DNA of 36,795 nucleotides, from NCBI GenBank assembly GCA_947174705.1, contig CAMWKB010000011.1, positions 1-36,795 on the forward strand. The letters are read 5' to 3'. Of the stretch, positions 29,196 to 36,795 are shown one piece after another. Position 1 is the stretch's first letter; each line of letters begins with the position of its first letter. This DNA is from an uncultured Lachnospiraceae bacterium. GTDB lineage: Bacteria > Bacillota > Clostridia > Lachnospirales > Lachnospiraceae. Under the pieces are notes generated by a model. That model was not told the origin of the DNA. It saw nothing but the letters and a program-made list of their open reading frames with translations, and did no database searches. The translations under genes and the position numbers were made by a program.

Positions 29196-29207
29196 TGTTA
29201 TCTCACA

Positions 29208-32200
29208 TTAATATACTGACAGAATATTGGAAAAAATACTTAATTTTTTCGCATACATATCGTAGTCAATATAATAAACCTTCCCCCAGCTTACCACTTC
29301 TAGGATATATTTGTCTTGCAAAGGATGACCACCAGCATACTTGTGCAATCCTATAATCGTCATATAATGGGAAAGCGGAGTCTGATCTTGATCAGATTCT
29401 ATGTCATTCTTTGCATTCTCTAAACTAGAATATAATCTTATTCTATCATATTTATTGAAAGAATGATATGAAAATACTACTGGTATATCCTCCTTCAGCA
29501 TCCTTTCAATATCATTTACTATCATCCGTTTATCATCTAAATAGGCCCCGGTCGTATATAATGCCCATTTGACGTTTGTATGGGGATTTCCGTTTGCAAT
29601 TAAGAATTTACTGAATCCGTCTGTCATTTGCCATGGATATAATCCGATATTTCTATTCAAGATGTCACCTTTAATTTCATACTTTCCATCATACAGATTA
29701 TCTATATATTGCATGTAATCAGCCTTAGTACAAAATCCGTAATTCCGGTAACTTGCTCCAAACCCAGAAGAATCGCTTGAACTGTAACCGCTGTTTTGAA
29801 CCGTCATATATAACTCTGCATCACTCATTGCAATCGTTCCGCATCCCATCTGCCATAAACGGTAATATTTATCAGCTCCCAGCATCTCATTACCTACAAG
29901 TATCAAGTCTTCTGGCTCGACACGCGACCAATCCTTCCACCATCCCTGATTTCCGCCAGGGTAGTGCGTACCGTTATCATCCACAATATCTAAATAATCA
30001 TCCCCAGGTTTGCTGTTCAATTTTGCTACTGCGACATATTCTGGCATCAACGGTTTGTCATCTACATCATCCGTCAGTCCATCACCGTCCGAGTCTACCT
30101 GGTCCGGAAAGCTCCTCATCACAAAGTATTTTATTTTTGTTATCTGACCTGCTCCAATATATCGGTTATCCACATTGTAAACAATTCCTGTTTCCTGATA
30201 ATCCGTCAGACCGTCGCCGTCCGTATCCGGCTTGGCAGGATCCGAATAGATAACCTGCCCATTCTCCAGCTTCATTCCGGCAGTTTCAAAAATATCATAA
30301 AGACCGTCGCCGTCCGTATCCGTAGGATCGATCTGCTCTGTCGTATCACCTATGACATTGGCAAAAGCCATCTCCAACTGATCCACGTTGGATGCATAAT
30401 AATATTCTCCCCCTGTCTGGTCTGTCATTTTTTGCAAAGTTGCGTGGGTAGATGTATTCGCTACATTTATAGCATAAATCTGAATACCACCAGCTATACA
30501 TCTGTTGATTGTTTTCTGTACATAATTGACGTCACCATCACAAATCAGCACCATTATTTTTTGTTTATTGCATTCATGCTTATCAAATGCCGATAATGCC
30601 GTGATCAGCCCACTATTTACATCAGTTCCGCCACTCGCGGACAGCATCGAAACCGCTTTTCTTATTGCCTCAAAATCAGACGTAAAGCCCTGCTTTAATG
30701 AGGTTATATGGCTAAAGGTGATAAGCGCAGCCTCATCATTCGTCTGCATGGTATTGATAAAATTCCCCATCGCTGTTTTAGCCATTCTGATCCTGCTCCC
30801 GCCCATACTGCCAGATACATCTACTACAAAAGCAATATCAAAATAGTTCTTTTCCGTATCAGCGGAAGAACTGTTGCGATAGTCTATATTTTCCCGCCAT
30901 GCTCCATACCACACTATACTGTCTACAAGCATATAGGTTGAGAAATGGGTTGTGGTATAGGTGACTGTATGGTTAGTGGTATCGATCACGCTATCCCCAT
31001 CCAGTATCTGATACCAGTCGTTCGCTTCGTCATACCACATGATAGATAAATCTTCTTCTTTGGTATCTCCCAGCGCGTTCACATCATAATGGAAGGTGAT
31101 ATCAGCCTGTTGAAAGTCGGTGTCACAGCCGATTTCGACGGGAACGCCGACCAGTCCCACAACTCCGCTGGAAAGTTTATCAAACTCATACATATCCACA
31201 ATGCCGACGTGTTTCTCTGCATTGCCCTTGATGCTGAGAGAAACGCTTACGGCTGTTACACCCTCTTTTTGGGGGTTCTTTAACTGTTCGGTCACTGTCT
31301 GGTATACGCGCTCTTCGGAGTCTATGATACCGTTGCCGTCCGTATCCTTCAGCAGCGGACTGAACCCAAGCTTGATATCATCGTAGTCTGTCAGGTCGTC
31401 GCCGTCCGTATCCTCCAATAACGGATCAGTATGATACTGGTACAGTTCCTTGTAATCTGACAGGTTATCACGGTCAGTATCACTGTTTAGTGGGTCGGTG
31501 CCAAGGTCGATCTCATTCCTGTTGTTAATGCCGTCTTCATCCAGATCCTCTTCGCTGTCAATGATGCCGTTGCCATCCGTGTCCGCTATCTCTGGATCGG
31601 TCAAAGTGATATTGAGTTCTTCATAATCTGTCAGACCGTCGCCATCTGTATCAACATACCTCGAGTTTTTCTTCCCGGACAATGCATGTGAACTTAATTC
31701 ATAATTCATCGGTTCGTCAGTGCTGGTACCCTTGTCTCCTGAAAAACCGAAAGAAATCGTCTGTCCGGCATTGATGTTTGCATTATAACCGGCATTCTTG
31801 ATTATATAGTGCTTCCCTTCATGGCTTTCCGTGACGCCATTCCATATATTGGTTATGTTGCGGTTAAAATCAAATTCCAGATACCAGTCTTCGATCGCTG
31901 AATCCGTATTGTTCGTTATGGAGATAGTTGCCGTGAAACCGTCGCCCCAGTCGCTGTCCAGATGGTATGCAATGGAATAATCTTCATCCGCAACATCTGA
32001 AATGCTTCCTAAAAGCGTATATTTCTTCGGGAATCCCGGGAAGTTTTCCTGTCCGCTGATTCCAAACTCAGCGTTGCCACCGACAGCTATATTCTGGTTC
32101 CATCCGGCATTCTTTATGATATATTTTCCGTTTTCGCTGCTGTCAATTACCGCATTCCATATGTTGGAAATCGCTCCGGCATAGTCAACTTCCATCGTCC

Positions 32201-32690
32201 AGTTCTCAATCACGGTGTTTCCCGTGTTTTCGACCTTCACGTTGGCGTTATATCCTCCGTTCCAGTATCCCGACAGTGCGAATGTCACCTTAAAATTCTC
32301 GCCTTCATAGACCGATTCTGTAGTTACGCCATCCCATATGTCAGCATCTTCCGCTGCCGCATCATTGCCTGAACCTGATTCGTCTTCACTCGGCTGTGAA
32401 TCACTTTCGCTTTCACTCGGTTGCGAACCGCTCTCGTCTACGCTTGGCTGTGAATCACTTTCGCTTTCACTCGGTTGTGAATCGTTCTCGCCTTCACTTG
32501 GCTGCGCGTCACTTTTATCTTCATCCTTTTGCGAATCACTATCGACTTCACCCGGTTCCGTTTGTGTTACAATCTGTTCTTCTTCAGCTATTGCTTCAAT
32601 ATTTATTGTACTGAAACAAATGCTCAAAATCAATAATACTGCCAAAGTTTTTTTCGTTACTCTTTTCGTTCGTTTACTTGTTTTTTTCAA
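29208..32690 (-). CDS. Secreted multidomain protein: signal peptide, Ser/Glu/Gln-rich linker, two CBM-like domains, thrombospondin-3-type repeats, VWA domain, C-terminal papain-like (C39-like) Cys/His domain
   Basis: FVVDVSGSMGGSRI (MIDAS); DTDGDGLTDYEE-type repeats; NIWNAVIDSS.GKYIIKNAGWNQNIAVGG-type repeats; C-terminal QMGCGTIAMSDAELYM and SHYMTIIGLHKY. Apparent TTG start with SD AAGGAG. Confidence 0.85.
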   Translation of the reverse strand: MKKTSKRTKRVTKKTLAVLLILSICFSTINIEAIAEEEQIVTQTEPGEVDSDSQKDEDKSDAQPSEGENDSQPSESESDSQPSVDESGSQPSESESDSQPSEDESGSGNDAAAEDADIWDGVTTESVYEGENFKVTFALSGYWNGGYNANVKVENTGNTVIENWTMEVDYAGAISNIWNAVIDSSENGKYIIKNAGWNQNIAVGGNAEFGISGQENFPGFPKKYTLLGSISDVADEDYSIAYHLDSDWGDGFTATISITNNTDSAIEDWYLEFDFNRNITNIWNGVTESHEGKHYIIKNAGYNANINAGQTISFGFSGDKGTSTDEPMNYELSSHALSGKKNSRYVDTDGDGLTDYEELNITLTDPEIADTDGNGIIDSEEDLDEDGINNRNEIDLGTDPLNSDTDRDNLSDYKELYQYHTDPLLEDTDGDDLTDYDDIKLGFSPLLKDTDGNGIIDSEERVYQTVTEQLKNPQKEGVTAVSVSLSIKGNAEKHVGIVDMYEFDKLSSGVVGLVGVPVEIGCDTDFQQADITFHYDVNALGDTKEEDLSIMWYDEANDWYQILDGDSVIDTTNHTVTYTTTHFSTYMLVDSIVWYGAWRENIDYRNSSSADTEKNYFDIAFVVDVSGSMGGSRIRMAKTAMGNFINTMQTNDEAALITFSHITSLKQGFTSDFEAIRKAVSMLSASGGTDVNSGLITALSAFDKHECNKQKIMVLICDGDVNYVQKTINRCIAGGIQIYAINVANTSTHATLQKMTDQTGGEYYYASNVDQLEMAFANVIGDTTEQIDPTDTDGDGLYDIFETAGMKLENGQVIYSDPAKPDTDGDGLTDYQETGIVYNVDNRYIGAGQITKIKYFVMRSFPDQVDSDGDGLTDDVDDKPLMPEYVAVAKLNSKPGDDYLDIVDDNGTHYPGGNQGWWKDWSRVEPEDLILVGNEMLGADKYYRLWQMGCGTIAMSDAELYMTVQNSGYSSSDSSGFGASYRNYGFCTKADYMQYIDNLYDGKYEIKGDILNRNIGLYPWQMTDGFSKFLIANGNPHTNVKWALYTTGAYLDDKRMIVNDIERMLKEDIPVVFSYHSFNKYDRIRLYSSLENAKNDIESDQDQTPLSHYMTIIGLHKYAGGHPLQDKYILEVVSWGKVYYIDYDMYAKKLSIFSNILSVY
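32383..32545 (-). repeat. In-frame coding tandem repeat (SESESDSQPS-type linker)
   Basis: Protein SDSQPSESESDSQPSVDESGSQPSESESDSQPSEDESGSG; repeated tcactttcgctttcactcggttg DNA. Confidence 0.8.
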
Positions 32691-32705
32691 TGATTTTCTC
32701 CTTTT

Positions 32706-33275
32706 TTATCTTTGTAATTTCCCCAAAATAGTTAAAAGCGTATCCATAGTCAATCCGATTGTATACAATGTAATAAAGTATCCAATTCTTAATCCAATTG
32801 TTGCGATATAGACCACAACAAAAATCGCTGACAATATTCTAAGCCTATGTCTAAAATATTCTATCTCTTCTGTGTCCAAATTCCTGTTACTATTCTGTAC
32901 CGGTGACAGTACCAGTAATACAACTATGTCAAGAATTGAAATTATTGCCGCACCCCACCAGCTGAAGTTTAGCTCTGTTGCAAAAAGAGATAAAAAAATA
33001 ACGGCGCAGGAAAACAGGTAGCATCCGATCCTCGTTCGGGCATGGCAGCCACCTGTATTGCGCCGAAATACGTAAAATACAGCAAAAATAATAGCAAACT
33101 CAAGAAATTTATTCATACATAATGCTATTACAAAATAAGATGTATAATGTAGGGCTTTTAATAATGTGGTTTCAACACCAAATTTGTATACATCGACATC
33201 TGCAACATCTATTGAATTATTTTCTATTAAATTATCTATTATTTTATCAACTAATACTTCACTTACATTCTTCAC
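32706..33275 (-). CDS. agrB: AgrB-like accessory gene regulator protein (cyclic-peptide processing/export)
   Basis: RRNTGGCHARTRIGCYLFSC (GG.HA...C motif), multiple TMs; GTG start overlaps the agrD-like stop (GTGA). Confidence 0.9.
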   Translation of the reverse strand: MKNVSEVLVDKIIDNLIENNSIDVADVDVYKFGVETTLLKALHYTSYFVIALCMNKFLEFAIIFAVFYVFRRNTGGCHARTRIGCYLFSCAVIFLSLFATELNFSWWGAAIISILDIVVLLVLSPVQNSNRNLDTEEIEYFRHRLRILSAIFVVVYIATIGLRIGYFITLYTIGLTMDTLLTILGKLQR

Positions 33276-33415
33276 TGTTTTTTCTTTCTTTTAAACTTTT
33301 TTACAGCTTCTGGCATAACCGGCTGATAGCCAAATCCCACGCAGGCACTATCCGCTTCTTTCCGAATGTTCTTATCCAAAATTCGGACAAATAATTGCGA
33401 TAAAGCTTTCTTCAT
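33272..33415 (-). CDS. agrD: AgrD-like cyclic lactone/thiolactone autoinducer precursor (47 aa)
   Basis: Translated directly: MKKALSQLFVRILDKNIRKEADSACVGFGYQPVMPEAVKKFKRKKKQ*; SD AAGGAGGTG 6 nt upstream; AC-x4-(Y/H)QPxxP motif of clostridial AgrD peptides. Confidence 0.9.
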   Translation of the reverse strand: MKKALSQLFVRILDKNIRKEADSACVGFGYQPVMPEAVKKFKRKKKQ

Positions 33416-33454
33416 TTAAATTCACCTCCTTATGTAATACTAAATATCGCTTTT

Positions 33455-33482
33455 ATTTTATCTTATTTGATTGTTTATTCAA
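33455..33482 (-). promoter_or_regulatory. Candidate sigma-A promoter for the agrD-agrB-effector transcript
   Basis: Minus sense TTGAAT - 16 nt - TAAAAT. Confidence 0.45.
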
Positions 33483-33495
33483 TATTTTTTGCATA

Positions 33496-33524
33496 ATGTA
33501 CAACTTTTTGTCCTGATGTACAAC
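33496..33524 (-). promoter_or_regulatory. Candidate LytTR response-regulator binding site: two identical 9-bp direct repeats
   Basis: GTTGTACAT - 11 nt - GTTGTACAT (20-bp period), just upstream of the candidate -35. Confidence 0.7.
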
Positions 33525-33571
33525 CATAAAAAGAAAGGGATAGTACTAATTAATTTCCTATCCCTTTCTTT

Positions 33572-34870
33572 TCAATCATCTATTCTATTTAAAACAATAT
33601 CACACATAAGCAACTTATCAGAACATTTATATATGATGCTTCCCATGTATGTATTTACGCATTTTTGTATATTGAGCAGTCCTATACAAGGATTTTCCCC
33701 TTTTGTGGTATCTATCATGCCATTCTTTATGGGAACCACATTTACAATGCTATTTTCTACTCTTATAGATATCATATCATTGTGTTCCTTTATGGTAATC
33801 CCAATATACCGGCTTACATCATTCTCTTTACATTCTGCCATTGCATTATCAATTAAGTTTCCAAACAAAGTTGTTATATCAATCGGCTTAATAAAATTAA
33901 CATCCACATCTGATATATCTATCTTAAAATCTATGTTATATTTGACCGCCATTCTTTTCTTATCCGAAAGCAAACAATCTAAAATCGGGTTATTTATATA
34001 TTTATACGGCAATAGCGGCTTTAACATTTCTTTTATCTGCTTAGAATAATTAATGGCTTCCTCTCTTATATCCGTCTGATACAGTTCTTCTATCATCTTC
34101 ATATGTTTATCAACATCATGCAGAATAGACACTGCTTGATTATATTTTTCGAACTGCATTTCATAATTTTCGTACTGAAGCTTTTCCTGTTGCTGCATCA
34201 TTTCCACCTGCAGCTTATAATAATTCCTTTCATCTGAATATTTGATAAAATGCAAAAAATACATATTTGCAAATATTGTACACCCCATAATAATAGTTAA
34301 TATGATTGGTTTTGTATCCAAAGCAATAACTGCTACAATCAAAAAATTTATCATACTGTAAACAAACATTATTAAATATAGTCCATAGTGCTTTTTAGTT
34401 CCCAGCAAGCTTTTTTTCCAAATCCTACTAACTACAATGTAATAAAAGAATATCAAAACAAGCTTAGAGAACATCGTTTCTATACTCTTTTGTACGATTA
34501 TACTTGAGGGCATCAAATTATAACTATTCAGTATGGTATCTATTAAAAACACGCCGAATCCTTCAGATATAATAAAAACAACCAAAAGCACTTCAGCTTC
34601 AAAAACCCTTAAAATCTTTATCATCGTTTCTTCATAATAGAAAAAGTAACTTATTATACCAAACAAGATTATACTTGACGCGGTGTTTAGTACGGCATTC
34701 ATGCACATATTTACCAACATGACAATACATATGCTAACACTATATACAGCAATATATACACGTTTGCTATTATAAATTGCCACGAATCTATCGTTTAAAA
34801 ATTGGAACAATATATAAAAAATAATTGCGCATGAAACAAACGAACAAAAAAATAAAATTAATGAATCCAT
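33572..34870 (-). CDS. AgrC-like sensor histidine kinase (GHKL ATPase domain)
   Basis: Polytopic N-terminus; C-terminal NLIDNAMAECKENDVSRYIGITI and GLLNIQKCVNTYMG. Confidence 0.88.
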   Translation of the reverse strand: MDSLILFFCSFVSCAIIFYILFQFLNDRFVAIYNSKRVYIAVYSVSICIVMLVNMCMNAVLNTASSIILFGIISYFFYYEETMIKILRVFEAEVLLVVFIISEGFGVFLIDTILNSYNLMPSSIIVQKSIETMFSKLVLIFFYYIVVSRIWKKSLLGTKKHYGLYLIMFVYSMINFLIVAVIALDTKPIILTIIMGCTIFANMYFLHFIKYSDERNYYKLQVEMMQQQEKLQYENYEMQFEKYNQAVSILHDVDKHMKMIEELYQTDIREEAINYSKQIKEMLKPLLPYKYINNPILDCLLSDKKRMAVKYNIDFKIDISDVDVNFIKPIDITTLFGNLIDNAMAECKENDVSRYIGITIKEHNDMISIRVENSIVNVVPIKNGMIDTTKGENPCIGLLNIQKCVNTYMGSIIYKCSDKLLMCDIVLNRIDD

Positions 34871-34878
34871 ATTTTACC

Positions 34879-35628
34879 TTAATGAAATGAATCATGCAGA
34901 TATTCATTCATCCTTTCCTTAAATTCTTTGACTCTCCTTTGCGACAGCGGAACCTTCCCGCCAGTATCCAACAAAATATCATACATTTTAATCCGCATAA
35001 CTCTCTCTAGATTAACCAATATTCCGCGGCAACACATTTCAAAACCCAGAGGCCGCATTTTTTCATCAAGGCTGTTCATTGCTTCTGTGTATATGTACTC
35101 AGTTGACCTTGTAACAATCTTTATTTCTTTCTGCATTTTTATATATTCAAAATACACAATCTCTTTCACAGGGATTGACAAGACAGATTTTACCATGTTT
35201 TTTCCGTCAACGTTATATCGAACATTATGGAAATCCATCAAAAGATCCTGCATACCTTCACTGTCCTCAAAGAACTCCTTAATCTGCTCTTCGACAGCGG
35301 GAGCCTTTAAGGGTTTTTCCAAAAACGCGAACGCATGCGTCCGGTTCATTGCCTCCTTGCAGTAATTCCCAAAGTTTGTCTGGAAGATGATTTTTGTAGA
35401 GCGGTTTTTCCTGTGGATATACTTGCCAATATCTATTCCATCTTCTCCATTCATTACAATATCCAGAAATATCAGATGAAAAATCGATGCTGCCTGCATC
35501 AAGCTCTCGCCTGTTTCATATTCCTGAATATCATAGCTCATGGAATATTTCTCCATTATCTCTTTAAGGATAGATTTCAAATGCACAATATCTTTCTTCT
35601 CGTCATCGCAGATTGCTATGTTTATCAT
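34879..35628 (-). CDS. LytTR-family response regulator (AgrA-like)
   Basis: Receiver MINIAICDDEKKD...IFLDIVMNGEDGIDIGKYI; LytTR-like C-terminus (MRPLGFEMCCRGILVNLERVMRI..GGKVPLSQRRVKEFKERM). Start at 35628 preferred. Confidence 0.9.
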   Translation of the reverse strand: MINIAICDDEKKDIVHLKSILKEIMEKYSMSYDIQEYETGESLMQAASIFHLIFLDIVMNGEDGIDIGKYIHRKNRSTKIIFQTNFGNYCKEAMNRTHAFAFLEKPLKAPAVEEQIKEFFEDSEGMQDLLMDFHNVRYNVDGKNMVKSVLSIPVKEIVYFEYIKMQKEIKIVTRSTEYIYTEAMNSLDEKMRPLGFEMCCRGILVNLERVMRIKMYDILLDTGGKVPLSQRRVKEFKERMNEYLHDSFH

Positions 35629-35701
35629 ACTTATTCCCCTATTACAAACTAATGACATTTTTTACCATTATACATTGTTAATCTACATAATTCTACATTT
35701 T

Positions 35702-35742
35702 TAAAGCAGCAAACCAACTTACTATGGATTTGCTGCTTTAAT
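35702..35742 (-). terminator. Terminator-like hairpin between the 35778 CDS and the regulator operon
   Basis: TTAAAGCAGCAAA ... TTTGCTGCTTTAA. Confidence 0.55.
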
Positions 35743-35777
35743 CTTTAAATAAATATTCAGCTCTACATTTTATGCCT

Positions 35778-36623
35778 TTACTTTATAACATCTGTATTAA
35801 CATCATCCCCAACCACATTCTTCACACTATCATTTATTATGCTCCCATCCTGAGCACCTCGATCCTGCAGCTTATCAGGTTTAGAAAGCTCTACGCTCGT
35901 TACTGTCTGCAGACCGCCTACCTGCGTAGTCACCAAAAGCACTTTTGAGCCATCCGGTTTCACAACTACTTCTGATTTTGATTCGCTTTTCTCTGCTTTT
36001 GAATCAATTATTTCTGTTTTGGAATCCTCATTGCCTACCTTATCCTTCATTAAAAAATCAAAAAACTTTTTATAAAACAGATATCCCTGCATATTTCCGG
36101 CATTATACTGCATATCCATCATATCGCCCACTTCTTTTATCCAGTTTTTAGCAGCGAATAAATCTTTATAGGTGCGTCCATCGGGGCCATAGCTCCCCAT
36201 ATCAGCTCCCATAAAGGCTGACTCTGCATTGGGGCAGCTTCCATTTTGGGTTACATAACAAGAGTATGCATACATGTCTATGAAGTCGGAGTTTGCAGGG
36301 TCAACCTTGGTAACATCAACCATACGCTCAGTTACGTTTCCATCCTTATCCCATAGCTTTACTTTATATACCGGATTAGCCGGGTCAAAGTCCTTCGGCT
36401 CATAAACGGTCACCGAATAGTCTGTTCCGCATGCTGCTCCTAATGAACGGTCGCCTTCCTCATTATCGAAATAATGTAATACAAACGCTCCACCTGGCAT
36501 CTGGGATTTCTGAACGGTATGATTTTGCAGGGCAAAAGCATTTTCAGCCTGCGGTTTTTTGGTCTTTCCTGTTGTATATCCTGCTGCCGTAATAGGCATT
36601 GTTCCAATTCTGTTGACACTCAT
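35778..36623 (-). CDS. Hypothetical protein (281 aa)
   Basis: Start MSVNRIGTMPITAAGY at 36623 with SD GAAGGAGG; the longer track start lacks support. Confidence 0.7.
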   Translation of the reverse strand: MSVNRIGTMPITAAGYTTGKTKKPQAENAFALQNHTVQKSQMPGGAFVLHYFDNEEGDRSLGAACGTDYSVTVYEPKDFDPANPVYKVKLWDKDGNVTERMVDVTKVDPANSDFIDMYAYSCYVTQNGSCPNAESAFMGADMGSYGPDGRTYKDLFAAKNWIKEVGDMMDMQYNAGNMQGYLFYKKFFDFLMKDKVGNEDSKTEIIDSKAEKSESKSEVVVKPDGSKVLLVTTQVGGLQTVTSVELSKPDKLQDRGAQDGSIINDSVKNVVGDDVNTDVIK

Positions 36624-36752
36624 TTTTGAATCCTCCTTCTTTCTATCTGCAAAAATATTGGGATAGCCTTTTATAACTGCTATCCCATAAATACATGTTC
36701 TTCTATAAGTAATACGATTCAAAGATATAATAAGTTTCAACGGTAACTAAAT

Positions 36753-36795
36753 TTATTCCTCCCAAGGTATCAACGGATTCTCAACCTTCTTATCC
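36753..36795 (-). CDS. C-terminal end of a truncated CDS
   Basis: Minus frame ...DKKVENPLIPWEE* running into the window edge. Confidence 0.35.
   Translation of the reverse strand, partial: DKKVENPLIPWEE

Noticed and set aside
32383-32545. Regular DNA repeats resembling a CRISPR array
   Set aside because: They are in-frame Ser/Glu/Gln/Pro codon repeats with no unique spacers and no cas genes nearby.
29753-32811. Plus-strand ORFs opposite the 1160-aa gene (e.g. 29753-30253, 32338-32811)
   Set aside because: Antisense shadows of a well-supported coding gene, with low-complexity or repetitive translations.
33471-34049. Plus-strand ORF of 192 aa across the agrD promoter and agrC 3' end
   Set aside because: Antisense to the kinase gene and spans the promoter region; no family resemblance.
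35680-35700. ATGTAGAATTATGTAGATTA short direct repeats upstream of the response regulator as a second LytTR site
   Set aside because: A 10-bp period does not match LytTR paired-site spacing; AT-rich chance repeats are likely.

Overview
This is a low-GC Firmicutes (Clostridia/Lachnospiraceae-like) chromosomal window, mostly ordinary biosynthetic genes: serC-serA with a DUF1015 gene, tgt-yajC-leuB-(membrane protein)-ilvD-ilvB, aroC, a T-box-controlled tyrS, metF, a MoxR/VWA pair, and cell-wall proteins (LysM/SpoIID-like, L,D-transpeptidase, VanY-like). Two things stand out. (1) At about 27.1-35.7 kb there is a one-strand locus: LytTR response regulator, AgrC-like kinase, a 47-aa AgrD-like cyclic-peptide precursor missing from the ORF track (33272-33415), AgrB, then 15 nt later a 1160-aa secreted multidomain protein (two CBM-like domains, thrombospondin-3-type repeats, VWA, C-terminal papain-like Cys/His domain), then three tandem paralogous membrane/lipoprotein genes. 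The spacers in front of paralogs 2 and 3 carry degenerate copies of the last ~20 codons of the 1160-aa gene. I read this as a candidate quorum-sensing-controlled effector with an expanding immunity array (inference). (2) A ~153-bp element occurs twice in opposite orientations (1309-1461 and 6393-6546). It has terminal inverted repeats, a long hairpin whose arms differ between copies but stay complementary, and a conserved branched core. Compensatory and strand-specific G-U changes suggest a structured RNA element or an RNA-forming MITE-like repeat. I saw no rRNA, tRNA, CRISPR array or transposase.
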